DNA of 6,304 nt, from positions 1 to 6,304 of the forward strand of contig JAEXBU010000021.1 in NCBI GenBank assembly GCA_023393815.1, given 5' to 3'. The notes beneath the pieces were generated by a model that saw only the letters and a program-made list of their open reading frames with translations, did not search any database and was not told the origin of the DNA. Every line of letters begins with the position of its first letter. The first letter of the stretch is position 1. The translations under genes and the position numbers were made by a program. Shown here piece by piece: positions 1-5,692 of this stretch. Source of the DNA: Bacillota bacterium. Its GTDB lineage: Bacteria > Bacillota > Clostridia > Tissierellales > Peptoniphilaceae.

Positions 1-4
1 GTTG

Positions 5-11
5 AAAGGAG
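5..11 (+). promoter_or_regulatory. Shine-Dalgarno site that fixes the start of the ArsC/Spx-like gene
   Basis: AAAGGAG lies 5 bases before the ATG at 17. An in-frame TTG at 2 lies upstream of this site, so using it would place the ribosome binding site inside the coding region. The family also normally begins a few residues before the YPKC motif, which agrees with the ATG at 17. Confidence 0.8.
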
Positions 12-16
12 CGTTT

Positions 17-379
17 ATGTTATTTGTACAGTATCCCAAGTGTTCCACCTGTAAAAAGGCGAAAAAATACCTGGACGATTTCGGCGCGGAATACGAAGAA
101 AGAAACATCGTCGAAGACAATCCCACGGAAGAAGAACTGCGGGCGTGGCACGAAAAAAGCGGCCTTCCCTTAACGCGCTTTTTTAACGCGACGGGGGTGC
201 GCTACAGAGAGCTGGGGCTAAAAGAAAAGCGAAAGACCATGACCGAAGACGAACAATATGCCCTCCTCGCCACCGACGGCATGTTGGTGAAGCGGCCGAT
301 CCTCGTCACCGATTCGGACGTGTGCGTCGGGTTCAAAGAAAAGGAATGGGAAGAGGCCCTTAGGAGGGCGAATAGATAA
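17..379 (+). CDS. ArsC/Spx-like thioredoxin-fold protein (YusI-type, arsenate reductase family)
   Basis: A 120-residue protein of the ArsC/Spx superfamily. It opens with the beta strand and CxxC active-site loop YPKCSTCKKA (Cys9 and Cys12). It also carries the conserved stretches FFNATG (55-60), YRELGLK (63-69), DGMLVKRPI (87-95) with the family arginine Arg93, and VGFKEKEWE (104-112). Length, order and motifs fit the YusI-like branch (about 118 residues) better than true Spx (about 131 residues), and the C-terminus is short. In this family Cys9 would be the reactive thiol. Some members reduce arsenate and others (Spx, MgsR) bind RNA polymerase under thiol stress. For the YusI branch the role is not settled, so I do not assign arsenate reduction. 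It is cytosolic, with no signal or membrane segment. The start at 17 is chosen from the Shine-Dalgarno site at 5-11. No terminator follows it, so transcription may run into the surface-protein gene 68 bases downstream. Confidence 0.9.
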   Translation: MLFVQYPKCSTCKKAKKYLDDFGAEYEERNIVEDNPTEEELRAWHEKSGLPLTRFFNATGVRYRELGLKEKRKTMTEDEQYALLATDGMLVKRPILVTDSDVCVGFKEKEWEEALRRANR

Positions 380-422
380 AAATTGTTATAAAACCGTAAC
401 GGCGGGGGCCATTTCCATCGTT

Positions 423-428
423 TATAAT
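423..428 (+). promoter_or_regulatory. Candidate -10 box for the SLH surface-protein gene
   Basis: A perfect TATAAT sits 8 bases before the AGGAGGG Shine-Dalgarno site (436-442). The sequence 16-18 bases further upstream is G-rich and shows no -35 box, and there is no TG extension. If the box is used, the mRNA would start around 435 and its leader would be only about 13 bases. The rest of the gap from 380 to 447 shows no hairpin terminator. Confidence 0.45.
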
Positions 429-447
429 AAGTAAAAGGAGGGATTTT

Positions 448-1992
448 ATGAAAAAAGGCGTATGTACACTCCTGGCCCTGTTACTGATCTTTGTCTCCTC
501 GGCGGTATTTGCCGCAGAAGACGTGCAGAGCAATCTGACACTTCCGAGAACCGACAAGCAAAAGGCGGGCGACAGCTACGGCATGGATTTAAACGTGGTC
601 ATGCCCGCGGAGTACAAGACGGACCTAAAGACCTTTTCCCTGTCTTTTATGGTCGATAAAACCATCCACATAGACAAAGCCACCTTCGTCGGCGGCCTTA
701 CGGACAACGACTACCGCCTCATGTCCACGGAGACCGACAGTTCCAAGCAAGAGATCGTCACCTTGGTCATCCCCGAGGTCAAGGCGCTGAGCCGAAGAGA
801 TTTCACCTTAAAAATGCGCGGCACCTTTAAAAAAGGCGTAAAAAACGTAGACAAGGTAGCCATGTCCTACGTCATCGCCGTGGTGGACAAAAACGGCAAG
901 ACCAAGAGCCTTCAAAAGAACGTGGCGAGCGAAACGGGACAGGCGACACCCCTTGATCCCGTCGGGGGAAAATCCGCCGTCGATCCCATTTCCGCGGGAA
1001 CCAACACCTTGACGGGAAGTGCCCCCGCCAATGCCGAGGTGAAAGTATATCGGGGAAAAACCCTGATCGGAACCACTTCGGCCGCAAAAGACGGGCGCTT
1101 TTCCGTGGTCATCAATCCCCAGCCGGAAGGAGCGCGCTTAAGCTTCACCATTCGCACGAAGGCGGGAGAAGAAGTCATCGAGGCCACCGTAGGGGAAACG
1201 TCGAAGGATACGCCCCGTGAAACTTCCCCGGACAAGAAAAAAATCGACGACTACCTGCGCGTTCTCACTGCCGTAAACATGAACGGCCGCGAAAAGCTCG
1301 ATCAGCTCCAAGTGAACGCCGCCGTCGCCATCGGTCAATTTATTCTAGCGAAAGACGACGCAAGTATGCAGGAAATCACAGGGGCCGAAGAAAGCCTTGC
1401 AGGTGCCGTGAAAGTGGCGCGACCCGCCTACATCTCCGGGTACCCGGACGGCGCCTTTAAACCCACAAAGGCCATGACGCGGGCGGAAGTTTCGGCCGTC
1501 TTTACCCGCGTGGCCAACGGGGGAAAGGCCGTAGCGGGCTTTACCTCCTTTCGAGACGTGGACGACAGCCAGTGGTTCGCCTCCTCCGTAGGCTACATGG
1601 AAAAGCGCGGGTTGATTTCCGGCTACCAAGACGGAAGCTTCAAACCCCATCAATCCATTACGCGGGCGGAATTTGCCCGCATCCTCGCATCCTATGCCGG
1701 CCTCAGTCCCGCGCAGAAGACGACATTTACGGACGTAAAATCCAACCACTGGGCCAAAGGCTACATTGGCGCCGTGCAGGAAGCGGGCCTTATGAGCGGA
1801 ACGGGCAAGGGACGCTTCGCCCCCGCGGCGAAGATCACCCGCCAGGAAGTGTGCGCGGCCATGAATAAAGTGGCGGATCGAAAAGCGGACAAAGAATTTT
1901 TGGACACCTACGGAAACAATCCCTTTAAAGACGTAAATAGGGGAATGTGGAGCTACTACGAAATTATGGAAGCCACGGGACAACCCCAATAA
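448..1992 (+). CDS. Secreted cell-surface protein with Ig-like domain and C-terminal SLH repeats
   Basis: A 514-residue exported protein. Residues 1-22 form a signal peptide: a KK head, a Leu/Val-rich core, and a likely cut after VFA at residue 22. Residues 24-165 are a strand-rich region I do not recognise. Residues about 178-248 resemble a bacterial Ig-like repeat of the Big_6 type (ITGSAPANAEV-like turn, DGRFSV, a TKAGE strand near the end). Residues 262-322 are a charged, probably helical linker. The C-terminus carries SLH sequence: a half repeat (327-357, GYPDGAFKP, TRAE at 344-347), a full repeat (368-417, TRAE at 405-408), a full but degenerate repeat (427-476, GTGKGRFAP, TRQE at 464-467), and the first half of another (493-510, FKDV...W..YEIMEAT). 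SLH triplets normally anchor proteins to pyruvylated secondary cell-wall polymer, so this is probably an S-layer-associated or adhesin-like protein. There is no LPxTG sorting signal. The start follows AGGAGGG at 436-442, and a strong terminator ends the unit. Confidence 0.9.
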   Translation: MKKGVCTLLALLLIFVSSAVFAAEDVQSNLTLPRTDKQKAGDSYGMDLNVVMPAEYKTDLKTFSLSFMVDKTIHIDKATFVGGLTDNDYRLMSTETDSSKQEIVTLVIPEVKALSRRDFTLKMRGTFKKGVKNVDKVAMSYVIAVVDKNGKTKSLQKNVASETGQATPLDPVGGKSAVDPISAGTNTLTGSAPANAEVKVYRGKTLIGTTSAAKDGRFSVVINPQPEGARLSFTIRTKAGEEVIEATVGETSKDTPRETSPDKKKIDDYLRVLTAVNMNGREKLDQLQVNAAVAIGQFILAKDDASMQEITGAEESLAGAVKVARPAYISGYPDGAFKPTKAMTRAEVSAVFTRVANGGKAVAGFTSFRDVDDSQWFASSVGYMEKRGLISGYQDGSFKPHQSITRAEFARILASYAGLSPAQKTTFTDVKSNHWAKGYIGAVQEAGLMSGTGKGRFAPAAKITRQEVCAAMNKVADRKADKEFLDTYGNNPFKDVNRGMWSYYEIMEATGQPQ

Positions 1993-1995
1993 AAG

Positions 1996-2021
1996 AGAGA
2001 CTCGTCGGAGTCTCTTTTTTT
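1996..2021 (+). terminator. Intrinsic terminator after the SLH protein gene
   Basis: A perfect 8-bp stem pairs AGAGACTC (1996-2003) with GAGTCTCT (2008-2015) around the loop GTCG, followed by a run of seven T (2015-2021). It starts 4 bases after the stop codon and separates the surface-protein gene from the PHP-gltX operon. Confidence 0.92.
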
Positions 2022-2042
2022 GCGCCCGTCCCGGGAAGAATT

Positions 2043-2071
2043 TTGTTCCGAAGAAAGCCCTATGTTATAAT
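2043..2071 (+). promoter_or_regulatory. Sigma-A-type promoter for the PHP phosphatase-gltX operon
   Basis: A -35 box TTGTTC (2043-2048), a 17-base spacer and a perfect TATAAT -10 box (2066-2071), with a TG one base upstream of the -10 box (2063-2064) giving an extended -10. Predicted start of transcription is near 2078, only a few bases before the AAGGAGGG Shine-Dalgarno site at 2081-2088. There is therefore no room for a T-box or other leader regulator ahead of this operon, although the second gene is an aminoacyl-tRNA synthetase. Confidence 0.82.
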
Positions 2072-2095
2072 AAAAATGTTAAGGAGGGAGGCATT

Positions 2096-2815
2096 ATGGA
2101 ATTACCAGTAGATTTGCATACCCATACCATCGCCTCCGGACACGCCTATTCCACTCTCAGAGAAAACCTCGTCGCCGCCAAAGCGCGCGGCCTGCGCCTC
2201 TTCGGCACCAGCGATCACGCAAAAGCTATGTACGGCGTGGGGACCAACGCCTTTTTCGGCAACTACACGGCCGTGCCTCGCGTGCTGGACGGAATCACCG
2301 TCCTTTGCGGCGTCGAAGCGAACATTCTCGGCGTCGACGGCACCATCGATATCGACTTGGATCGACGAAAAGTCGATTACGCCATCGTCAGCCTGCACAA
2401 ACAGTGCTTTACGCCATTGGGGGAAAAAGAAAACACGGACGCCATCATCAACGCCTGTAAACACCCGTCCGTGCAGATCGTCGGCCATCCGGACGACGCC
2501 CGTTACCCCCTGGACTACGAGCGCCTCAGCGATTTCATCGTAGAAAACGACCTGTTCTGCGAATTGAACAACGCTTCGTTGAAGAAAAACGGGCCGAGGA
2601 TCGGCGCGGAAAAAAATTTGCGCGTGCTGCTCGAGCTGGGAAAAGAAAAAAACATGAAAGTGATCGTGGGAAGCGATGCCCACATGGACGTGGACGTAGG
2701 CAACTTTCCTTTGGCACAAGCCCTAATCGAGGAAATAGACTATCCCGAGGAACGCATCGTAAACACTTGGGAGACGGAAAGAATCCTCAAGGCCTTGACG
2801 CTAATGGACAAATAA
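2096..2815 (+). CDS. PHP-domain metal-dependent phosphatase, YcdX-like
   Basis: A 239-residue protein matching the YcdX branch of the PHP (polymerase and histidinol phosphatase) superfamily in length and ligand pattern (E. coli YcdX is 245 residues). The trinuclear metal-site residues are all visible in family order: HTH (His8, His10), His16, SDHA (His41), GVEAN (Glu74), SLH (His101), GHPDD (His131) and GSDAH (Asp194, His196). Family members are cytosolic, bind three zinc or similar ions and hydrolyse phosphate esters. The natural substrate is not known, and the sequence does not show it. No signal peptide is present. The start follows AAGGAGGG at 2081-2088, 7 bases before the ATG. Its stop codon overlaps the Shine-Dalgarno site of gltX, so the two are co-transcribed and probably translationally coupled. 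Confidence 0.93.
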   Translation: MELPVDLHTHTIASGHAYSTLRENLVAAKARGLRLFGTSDHAKAMYGVGTNAFFGNYTAVPRVLDGITVLCGVEANILGVDGTIDIDLDRRKVDYAIVSLHKQCFTPLGEKENTDAIINACKHPSVQIVGHPDDARYPLDYERLSDFIVENDLFCELNNASLKKNGPRIGAEKNLRVLLELGKEKNMKVIVGSDAHMDVDVGNFPLAQALIEEIDYPEERIVNTWETERILKALTLMDK

Positions 2816-2824
2816 GGAGGAAGC

Positions 2825-4303
2825 ATGGACAACGTACGAGTGCGCTTTGCCCCGTCACCCACGGGGTACTTGCACATAGGCGGGCTGAGAACCGCCGTTT
2901 ACAACTACCTTTACGCACGGCAACGCGGCGGGCAATTTTTGCTCCGCATCGAAGACACGGACAGAACCCGCTTTGTGGAAGGCGCCGTGGAAAATTTAAT
3001 CCGCTCCCTGACCTGGGCGGGAATTACAATCGACGAAGGCGTCAAGATGAAAGACGGAGAAATCGTCGAAGAAGGAGACTGCGGCCCCTACGTGCAGTCC
3101 GAGCGTCTGGACATTTACAAAAAATACGTGGATCAGCTTTTGGAATCGGGCCACGCCTACTACTGCTTCTGCACCAAAGAAAGGCTGGATAACCTGCGGG
3201 AAGGGCAAAAAATCAAAGGCCAAGTGCCCCGCTACGACGGCCTGTGCCGCTCCATCTCCATGGACGAAGCCAAAGAGCGCATCGCAAAGGGAGAAGAATA
3301 CGTCGTGCGCCTGAAACTGCCCCACGACGAAGACATCACCTTTGAAGACGACGTTCGGGGAAAGATCACCATCAACACCAACGAAATGGACGATCAGGTA
3401 CTTATGAAAAGCGACGGCTTTCCCACCTACCACATGGCCGTCGTCGTAGACGATCACCTTATGGGCATCACCCACATTATCCGCGGAGAAGAATGGTTGC
3501 CCTCCACCCCCAAACACGTCTACCTCTACCGCGCCCTCGGCTGGGAGGCTCCCACCTACATTCACCTTCCCGGCGTCTTGAACAAAGACCATAAAAAACT
3601 CTCCAAGCGGCAAGGAGATGTATCCGTGGAAGACTTTAAAGGCCACGGCTACCTGCCCGAAGGGTTGGTAAACTACCTGGCCCTCGTGGGCTGGTCCCCG
3701 GAAGACAACCGGGAAATCTTCTCCATGGACGAGTTAATTCAAGCCTTCGACACCAAGCGAATTGCAAAAACCGGCGGCGTCTTCGACGTGAAAAAATTGG
3801 ACTGGATCAACAGCCACTACATGAAACAACTTTCCGGCGAAGAACTTTTGGACATGGCCATGCCCTACATCGAAGAGGCCGGCCTCTTTACGAAAGACGA
3901 CGTAAAAGACGACCCCGAACGCTACCGCGTCCTAATGGAAACCGTCAAAGAAGGGCTGGATCGCCTGGAACAAGTACCCGACGCCTGCCGCTTCCTCTTC
4001 GACGACTACGAAGTCACCGAAGAAGAGGCCCTGGAGCAAATCAACGCGGCATCCGCCCCCGCCGTTTACGACGCCCTGGAAGAAATCCTAAAAGACATGG
4101 ATACCCTCACCTTGGAAGAGGCGGGCAAGGTCATGAAACAAGTGCAAAAGAAAAGCGGCGTAAAAGGCAAAAACCTCTACATGCCCACCCGCGCGGCCGT
4201 GACGGGAAACGTCCACGGGCCGGAACTGTCGAACATCCTCTACCTCTTGGGAAGAGACGAAATTTTAAAACGCCTGGAAAAGGCAAAGACCTACAGAAAA
4301 TAA
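2825..4303 (+). CDS. gltX: Glutamyl-tRNA synthetase
   Basis: A 492-residue class I synthetase of normal length that charges tRNA(Glu) with glutamate using ATP, in the cytosol. Visible landmarks: FAPSPTGYLHIGG with the HIGH-type motif HIGG at 17-20; RIEDTDRTR (41-49), which contributes to glutamate binding; the zinc-region segment YCFCTKERL (113-121) to YDGLCR (137-142); MKSDGFPTYHMAVVVDDHLMG (194-214); HIIRGEEWLPSTPKH (217-231); and the KMSKS-type loop KLSKR at 258-262. Residues from about 320 on form the helical anticodon-binding part, including RAAVTG (456-461). The zinc segment keeps Cys114, Cys116 and Cys141, but the fourth position, His in E. coli, is Ser143. Many Bacillota lack GlnRS and use a GluRS that also charges tRNA(Gln). 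I cannot decide that from this sequence. The Shine-Dalgarno site AAGGAGGA (2814-2821) overlaps the stop codon of the phosphatase gene. Confidence 0.98.
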   Translation: MDNVRVRFAPSPTGYLHIGGLRTAVYNYLYARQRGGQFLLRIEDTDRTRFVEGAVENLIRSLTWAGITIDEGVKMKDGEIVEEGDCGPYVQSERLDIYKKYVDQLLESGHAYYCFCTKERLDNLREGQKIKGQVPRYDGLCRSISMDEAKERIAKGEEYVVRLKLPHDEDITFEDDVRGKITINTNEMDDQVLMKSDGFPTYHMAVVVDDHLMGITHIIRGEEWLPSTPKHVYLYRALGWEAPTYIHLPGVLNKDHKKLSKRQGDVSVEDFKGHGYLPEGLVNYLALVGWSPEDNREIFSMDELIQAFDTKRIAKTGGVFDVKKLDWINSHYMKQLSGEELLDMAMPYIEEAGLFTKDDVKDDPERYRVLMETVKEGLDRLEQVPDACRFLFDDYEVTEEEALEQINAASAPAVYDALEEILKDMDTLTLEEAGKVMKQVQKKSGVKGKNLYMPTRAAVTGNVHGPELSNILYLLGRDEILKRLEKAKTYRK

Positions 4304-4334
4304 AAAGCGGCGGCCTGTGTGCCGCCGCTTTCTT
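4304..4334 (+). terminator. Intrinsic terminator of the PHP-gltX operon
   Basis: A perfect 11-bp stem pairs 4304-4314 (AAAGCGGCGGC) with 4321-4331 around the loop CTGTGT. It starts directly after the gltX stop codon. The stem is very GC-rich, but the following T-tract is short (TTTCTT). The second hairpin at 4366-4395 may act as a backup. Confidence 0.8.
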
Positions 4335-4365
4335 GAAGACCCATGAAAAAACAGAATTTTCACCG

Positions 4366-4395
4366 AAAAAAAAGGCCCCCGGAAGGGCCTTTTTT
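4366..4395. terminator. Bidirectional intrinsic terminator between convergent gltX and dehydrogenase genes
   Basis: An 11-bp perfect stem pairs 4368-4378 (AAAAAAGGCCC) with 4385-4395 around the six-base loop CCGGAA. Read on the minus strand it ends in eight T (4373 down to 4366) and directly follows the dehydrogenase stop codon (4398-4396), so it is the natural end of that gene. Read on the plus strand it ends in six T (4390-4395) and can stop transcripts that escape the gltX terminator. Confidence 0.9.
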
Positions 4396-5562
4396 CTATA
4401 GAGAGGCCTTGTAAATGGCCAGTATATCCGCCTCCTTTAAATCCACAAAACCGCGGATTACCCCGTCGGCGTGCTCGGCGCAGGCCTTGGCCATGGCGGA
4501 AAGATTCTCCTCGCCGATCCCCACGTCCTTTAAATTCATGGGAATGGAAAGAGACGCGAAGAAATCGTACAAAGCCTCGATGGCATTCGCGGCCGCGTCC
4601 ACGTCGTCTTTTTCGGAAATGTCGAAGACCCGGCGGCCGAAGCGGGCGATCTTCGGAGCCGTCTTTGCGCTCAGTACGTAAGAAAGCCACCGAGGCGTTA
4701 AAATGGCGAGCCCCACCCCGTGGGTAATGTCGTAAAAGGCGGAAAGCTCGTGTTCCATAGGGTGCACGCTCCAGGCCTGGGACTTGCCCGTAGAGAGAAG
4801 CCCGTTAATGGCCCAGCTGGAGGCCCACATTAAATTGGCCCGCGCCTCCAAGTCCGCGCCGTCCTTGACCGCCGCCCGGCCGGAGAGGACACACGTCCGC
4901 AAAATCCCCTCGGCCATAGAGTCCTGCATATAGGCGCTGTCGTCTACGGAAAAATAATTTTCCATGGTGTGGCTCATAATATCCGCCGTGCCCGCCGCCG
5001 TGTGGTAGGCGTTTACCGTCGCCGTATAGGCGGGATTCATCAAGCTCGCCTTGGGAAGCACCTTGGAACTCTTCCAGCCCAACTTTTCCCTCGTCTCGAG
5101 ATTCGTAATCACCGAGGAGGTGTCCATCTCCGAGCCCGTGGCCGCAAGGGTCAAAACCGCGCAAATGGGAAGAGCGTCCCTTACCCGCACCTCCTTTTTT
5201 ACAATGGCCCAGGGATCCCCCGGCGTTAGCGTGCCCGCCGCAATGAGCTTTGCCGCATCGATCACGGAACCGCCCCCGATGGGCACGATCACATCCGCCC
5301 CCACCTTTTTCACCACGTCGATCCCCGCGCGGACACTGTCGATGCGCGGGTTCGGCTCGATGCCGCCAAACTCCCAAACCTCCACCCCGGCCCCCTTAAG
5401 AGCCGAGGCAATTTCCTCGTAAATGCCGTTTTTCTTTACGGAGCCGCCGCCGTAGACGATTAGCGCCCGCTCCCCCCAGGTCTTTACCGCCTCGGAAAAG
5501 GCGCGCACCTGCCCATCCCCGAAAAAAATTTGCGTGGGAACCGAAAAAATAAAACTGTTCAT
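4396..5562 (-). CDS. Iron-containing alcohol dehydrogenase (butanol dehydrogenase/YqhD-like)
   Basis: A 388-residue group III (iron-containing) alcohol dehydrogenase, full length for the family. It reduces aldehydes such as butanal to alcohols, or the reverse, with NAD(P)H. N-terminal dinucleotide domain: YGGGSVKKNGIYEEI (37-51), PNPR (70-73) and PIGGGSVIDAAK (94-105). The GGGS at 38-41 matches the place where YqhD contacts the NADPH 2'-phosphate, suggesting NADPH preference. TLAATGSEMDTSSVITN (138-154) is the family signature. The metal site is Asp194 and His198 (GTADIMSHTMENYF), His267 (HPMEHELSAFYD) and His281 (DITHGVGLAIL). It is cytosolic, and likely serves fermentation or aldehyde detoxification. 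The start has AGGAGGG on the minus strand (5572-5566), four bases before the ATG. It is transcribed alone, divergent from the tRNA-editing gene and convergent with gltX. BdhA-type naming is reasonable, but the exact substrate is unknown. Confidence 0.95.
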   Translation of the reverse strand: MNSFIFSVPTQIFFGDGQVRAFSEAVKTWGERALIVYGGGSVKKNGIYEEIASALKGAGVEVWEFGGIEPNPRIDSVRAGIDVVKKVGADVIVPIGGGSVIDAAKLIAAGTLTPGDPWAIVKKEVRVRDALPICAVLTLAATGSEMDTSSVITNLETREKLGWKSSKVLPKASLMNPAYTATVNAYHTAAGTADIMSHTMENYFSVDDSAYMQDSMAEGILRTCVLSGRAAVKDGADLEARANLMWASSWAINGLLSTGKSQAWSVHPMEHELSAFYDITHGVGLAILTPRWLSYVLSAKTAPKIARFGRRVFDISEKDDVDAAANAIEALYDFFASLSIPMNLKDVGIGEENLSAMAKACAEHADGVIRGFVDLKEADILAIYKASL

Positions 5563-5597
5563 AAGCCCTCCTAAATTTTTCGAACATACTTTTTACC

Positions 5598-5603
5598 ATT
5601 ATA
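5598..5603 (-). promoter_or_regulatory. -10 box of the alcohol dehydrogenase promoter
   Basis: On the minus strand a perfect TATAAT, preceded by TCGGG and followed by G. Seventeen bases upstream is only TCTTCT (5626-5621), a poor -35 box. Transcription would begin near 5591, giving a leader of about 30 bases before the ATG. The absence of a good -35 fits a promoter that needs an activator, but does not prove it. Confidence 0.6.
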
Positions 5604-5659
5604 CCCGAAAGACCCGAAGAAGAAGACAAAAAAAGATGGGAAAAGAGATGCCCCTCGGG

Positions 5660-5665
5660 TATAAT
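5660..5665 (+). promoter_or_regulatory. -10 box of the prolyl-tRNA editing gene promoter
   Basis: A perfect TATAAT inside TCGGGTATAATG. The position 17 bases upstream (TGGGAA, 5637-5642) is not a convincing -35. Predicted transcription start is near 5672, about 20 bases before the ATG at 5693. Confidence 0.6.
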
Positions 5666-5681
5666 GAAAAAAATAGAAAAC

Positions 5682-5688
5682 AAGGAGG
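5682..5688 (+). promoter_or_regulatory. Shine-Dalgarno site that fixes the start at 5693
   Basis: AAGGAGG lies 4 bases before the ATG at 5693. The reading frame is open further upstream, to an ATG at 5534, but that stretch crosses the divergent promoter region and the start of the dehydrogenase gene. The editing-protein homology begins only after 5693, so the upstream extension is not coding. Confidence 0.88.
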
Positions 5689-5692
5689 CATT

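Larger units (their letters stand above)
5597..5666. repeat. Perfect 12-bp inverted repeat spanning both divergent -10 boxes
   Basis: The left arm 5597-5608 is the exact reverse complement of the right arm 5655-5666, which reads TCGGGTATAATG. The arms are 46 bases apart. Each contains the TATAAT of one of the two divergent promoters plus six further identical bases. A second copy of the ACCCGAA part lies at 5612-5618, 9 bases after the one at 5603-5609. The two other TATAAT boxes in this window (423, 2066) do not have the TCGGG flank. Confidence 0.75.

Noticed and set aside
17..379. Calling the first gene Spx or a true arsenate reductase
   Set aside because: It has CxxC and KRP motifs but is about 11 residues shorter than Spx and lies in no ars operon; the YusI-like branch fits best and its function is open.
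1345..1989. Long open frame (214 codons) on the minus strand across the SLH repeats
   Set aside because: It is a shadow of the plus-strand gene, whose signal peptide, SLH motifs and Shine-Dalgarno site are clear. The translation is low-complexity and matches no family.
1993..2095. Possible T-box or other leader control for the operon containing gltX
   Set aside because: The promoter at 2043-2071 places the transcript start about 18 bases before the first gene, and the only hairpin here is the terminator of the preceding gene.
2102..2719. Minus-strand open frame (205 codons) opposite the PHP phosphatase
   Set aside because: All metal-ligand motifs are on the plus strand. The antisense frame is open because of codon bias and has no ribosome binding site of its own that I could see.
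2996..3646. Minus-strand open frame (216 codons) opposite gltX
   Set aside because: It lies fully inside a certain gltX gene and resembles no protein family; it is a codon-bias shadow.
4805..5377. Alternative minus-strand frame inside the alcohol dehydrogenase
   Set aside because: It is a +1 shadow of the dehydrogenase frame, which is complete with all metal and cofactor motifs. There is no sign of a frameshift.
5597..5666. The 12-bp inverted repeat as an RNA hairpin or terminator
   Set aside because: The loop would be 46 bases, there is no T-run, and both predicted transcripts begin downstream of their own arm, so neither RNA would contain both arms.
5534..5692. Upstream in-frame extension of the prolyl-tRNA editing gene to an ATG at 5534
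   Set aside because: It would cross the start of the dehydrogenase gene and the promoter region, and the extension is basic, repetitive and unlike the family. The ATG at 5693 has a perfect Shine-Dalgarno site.
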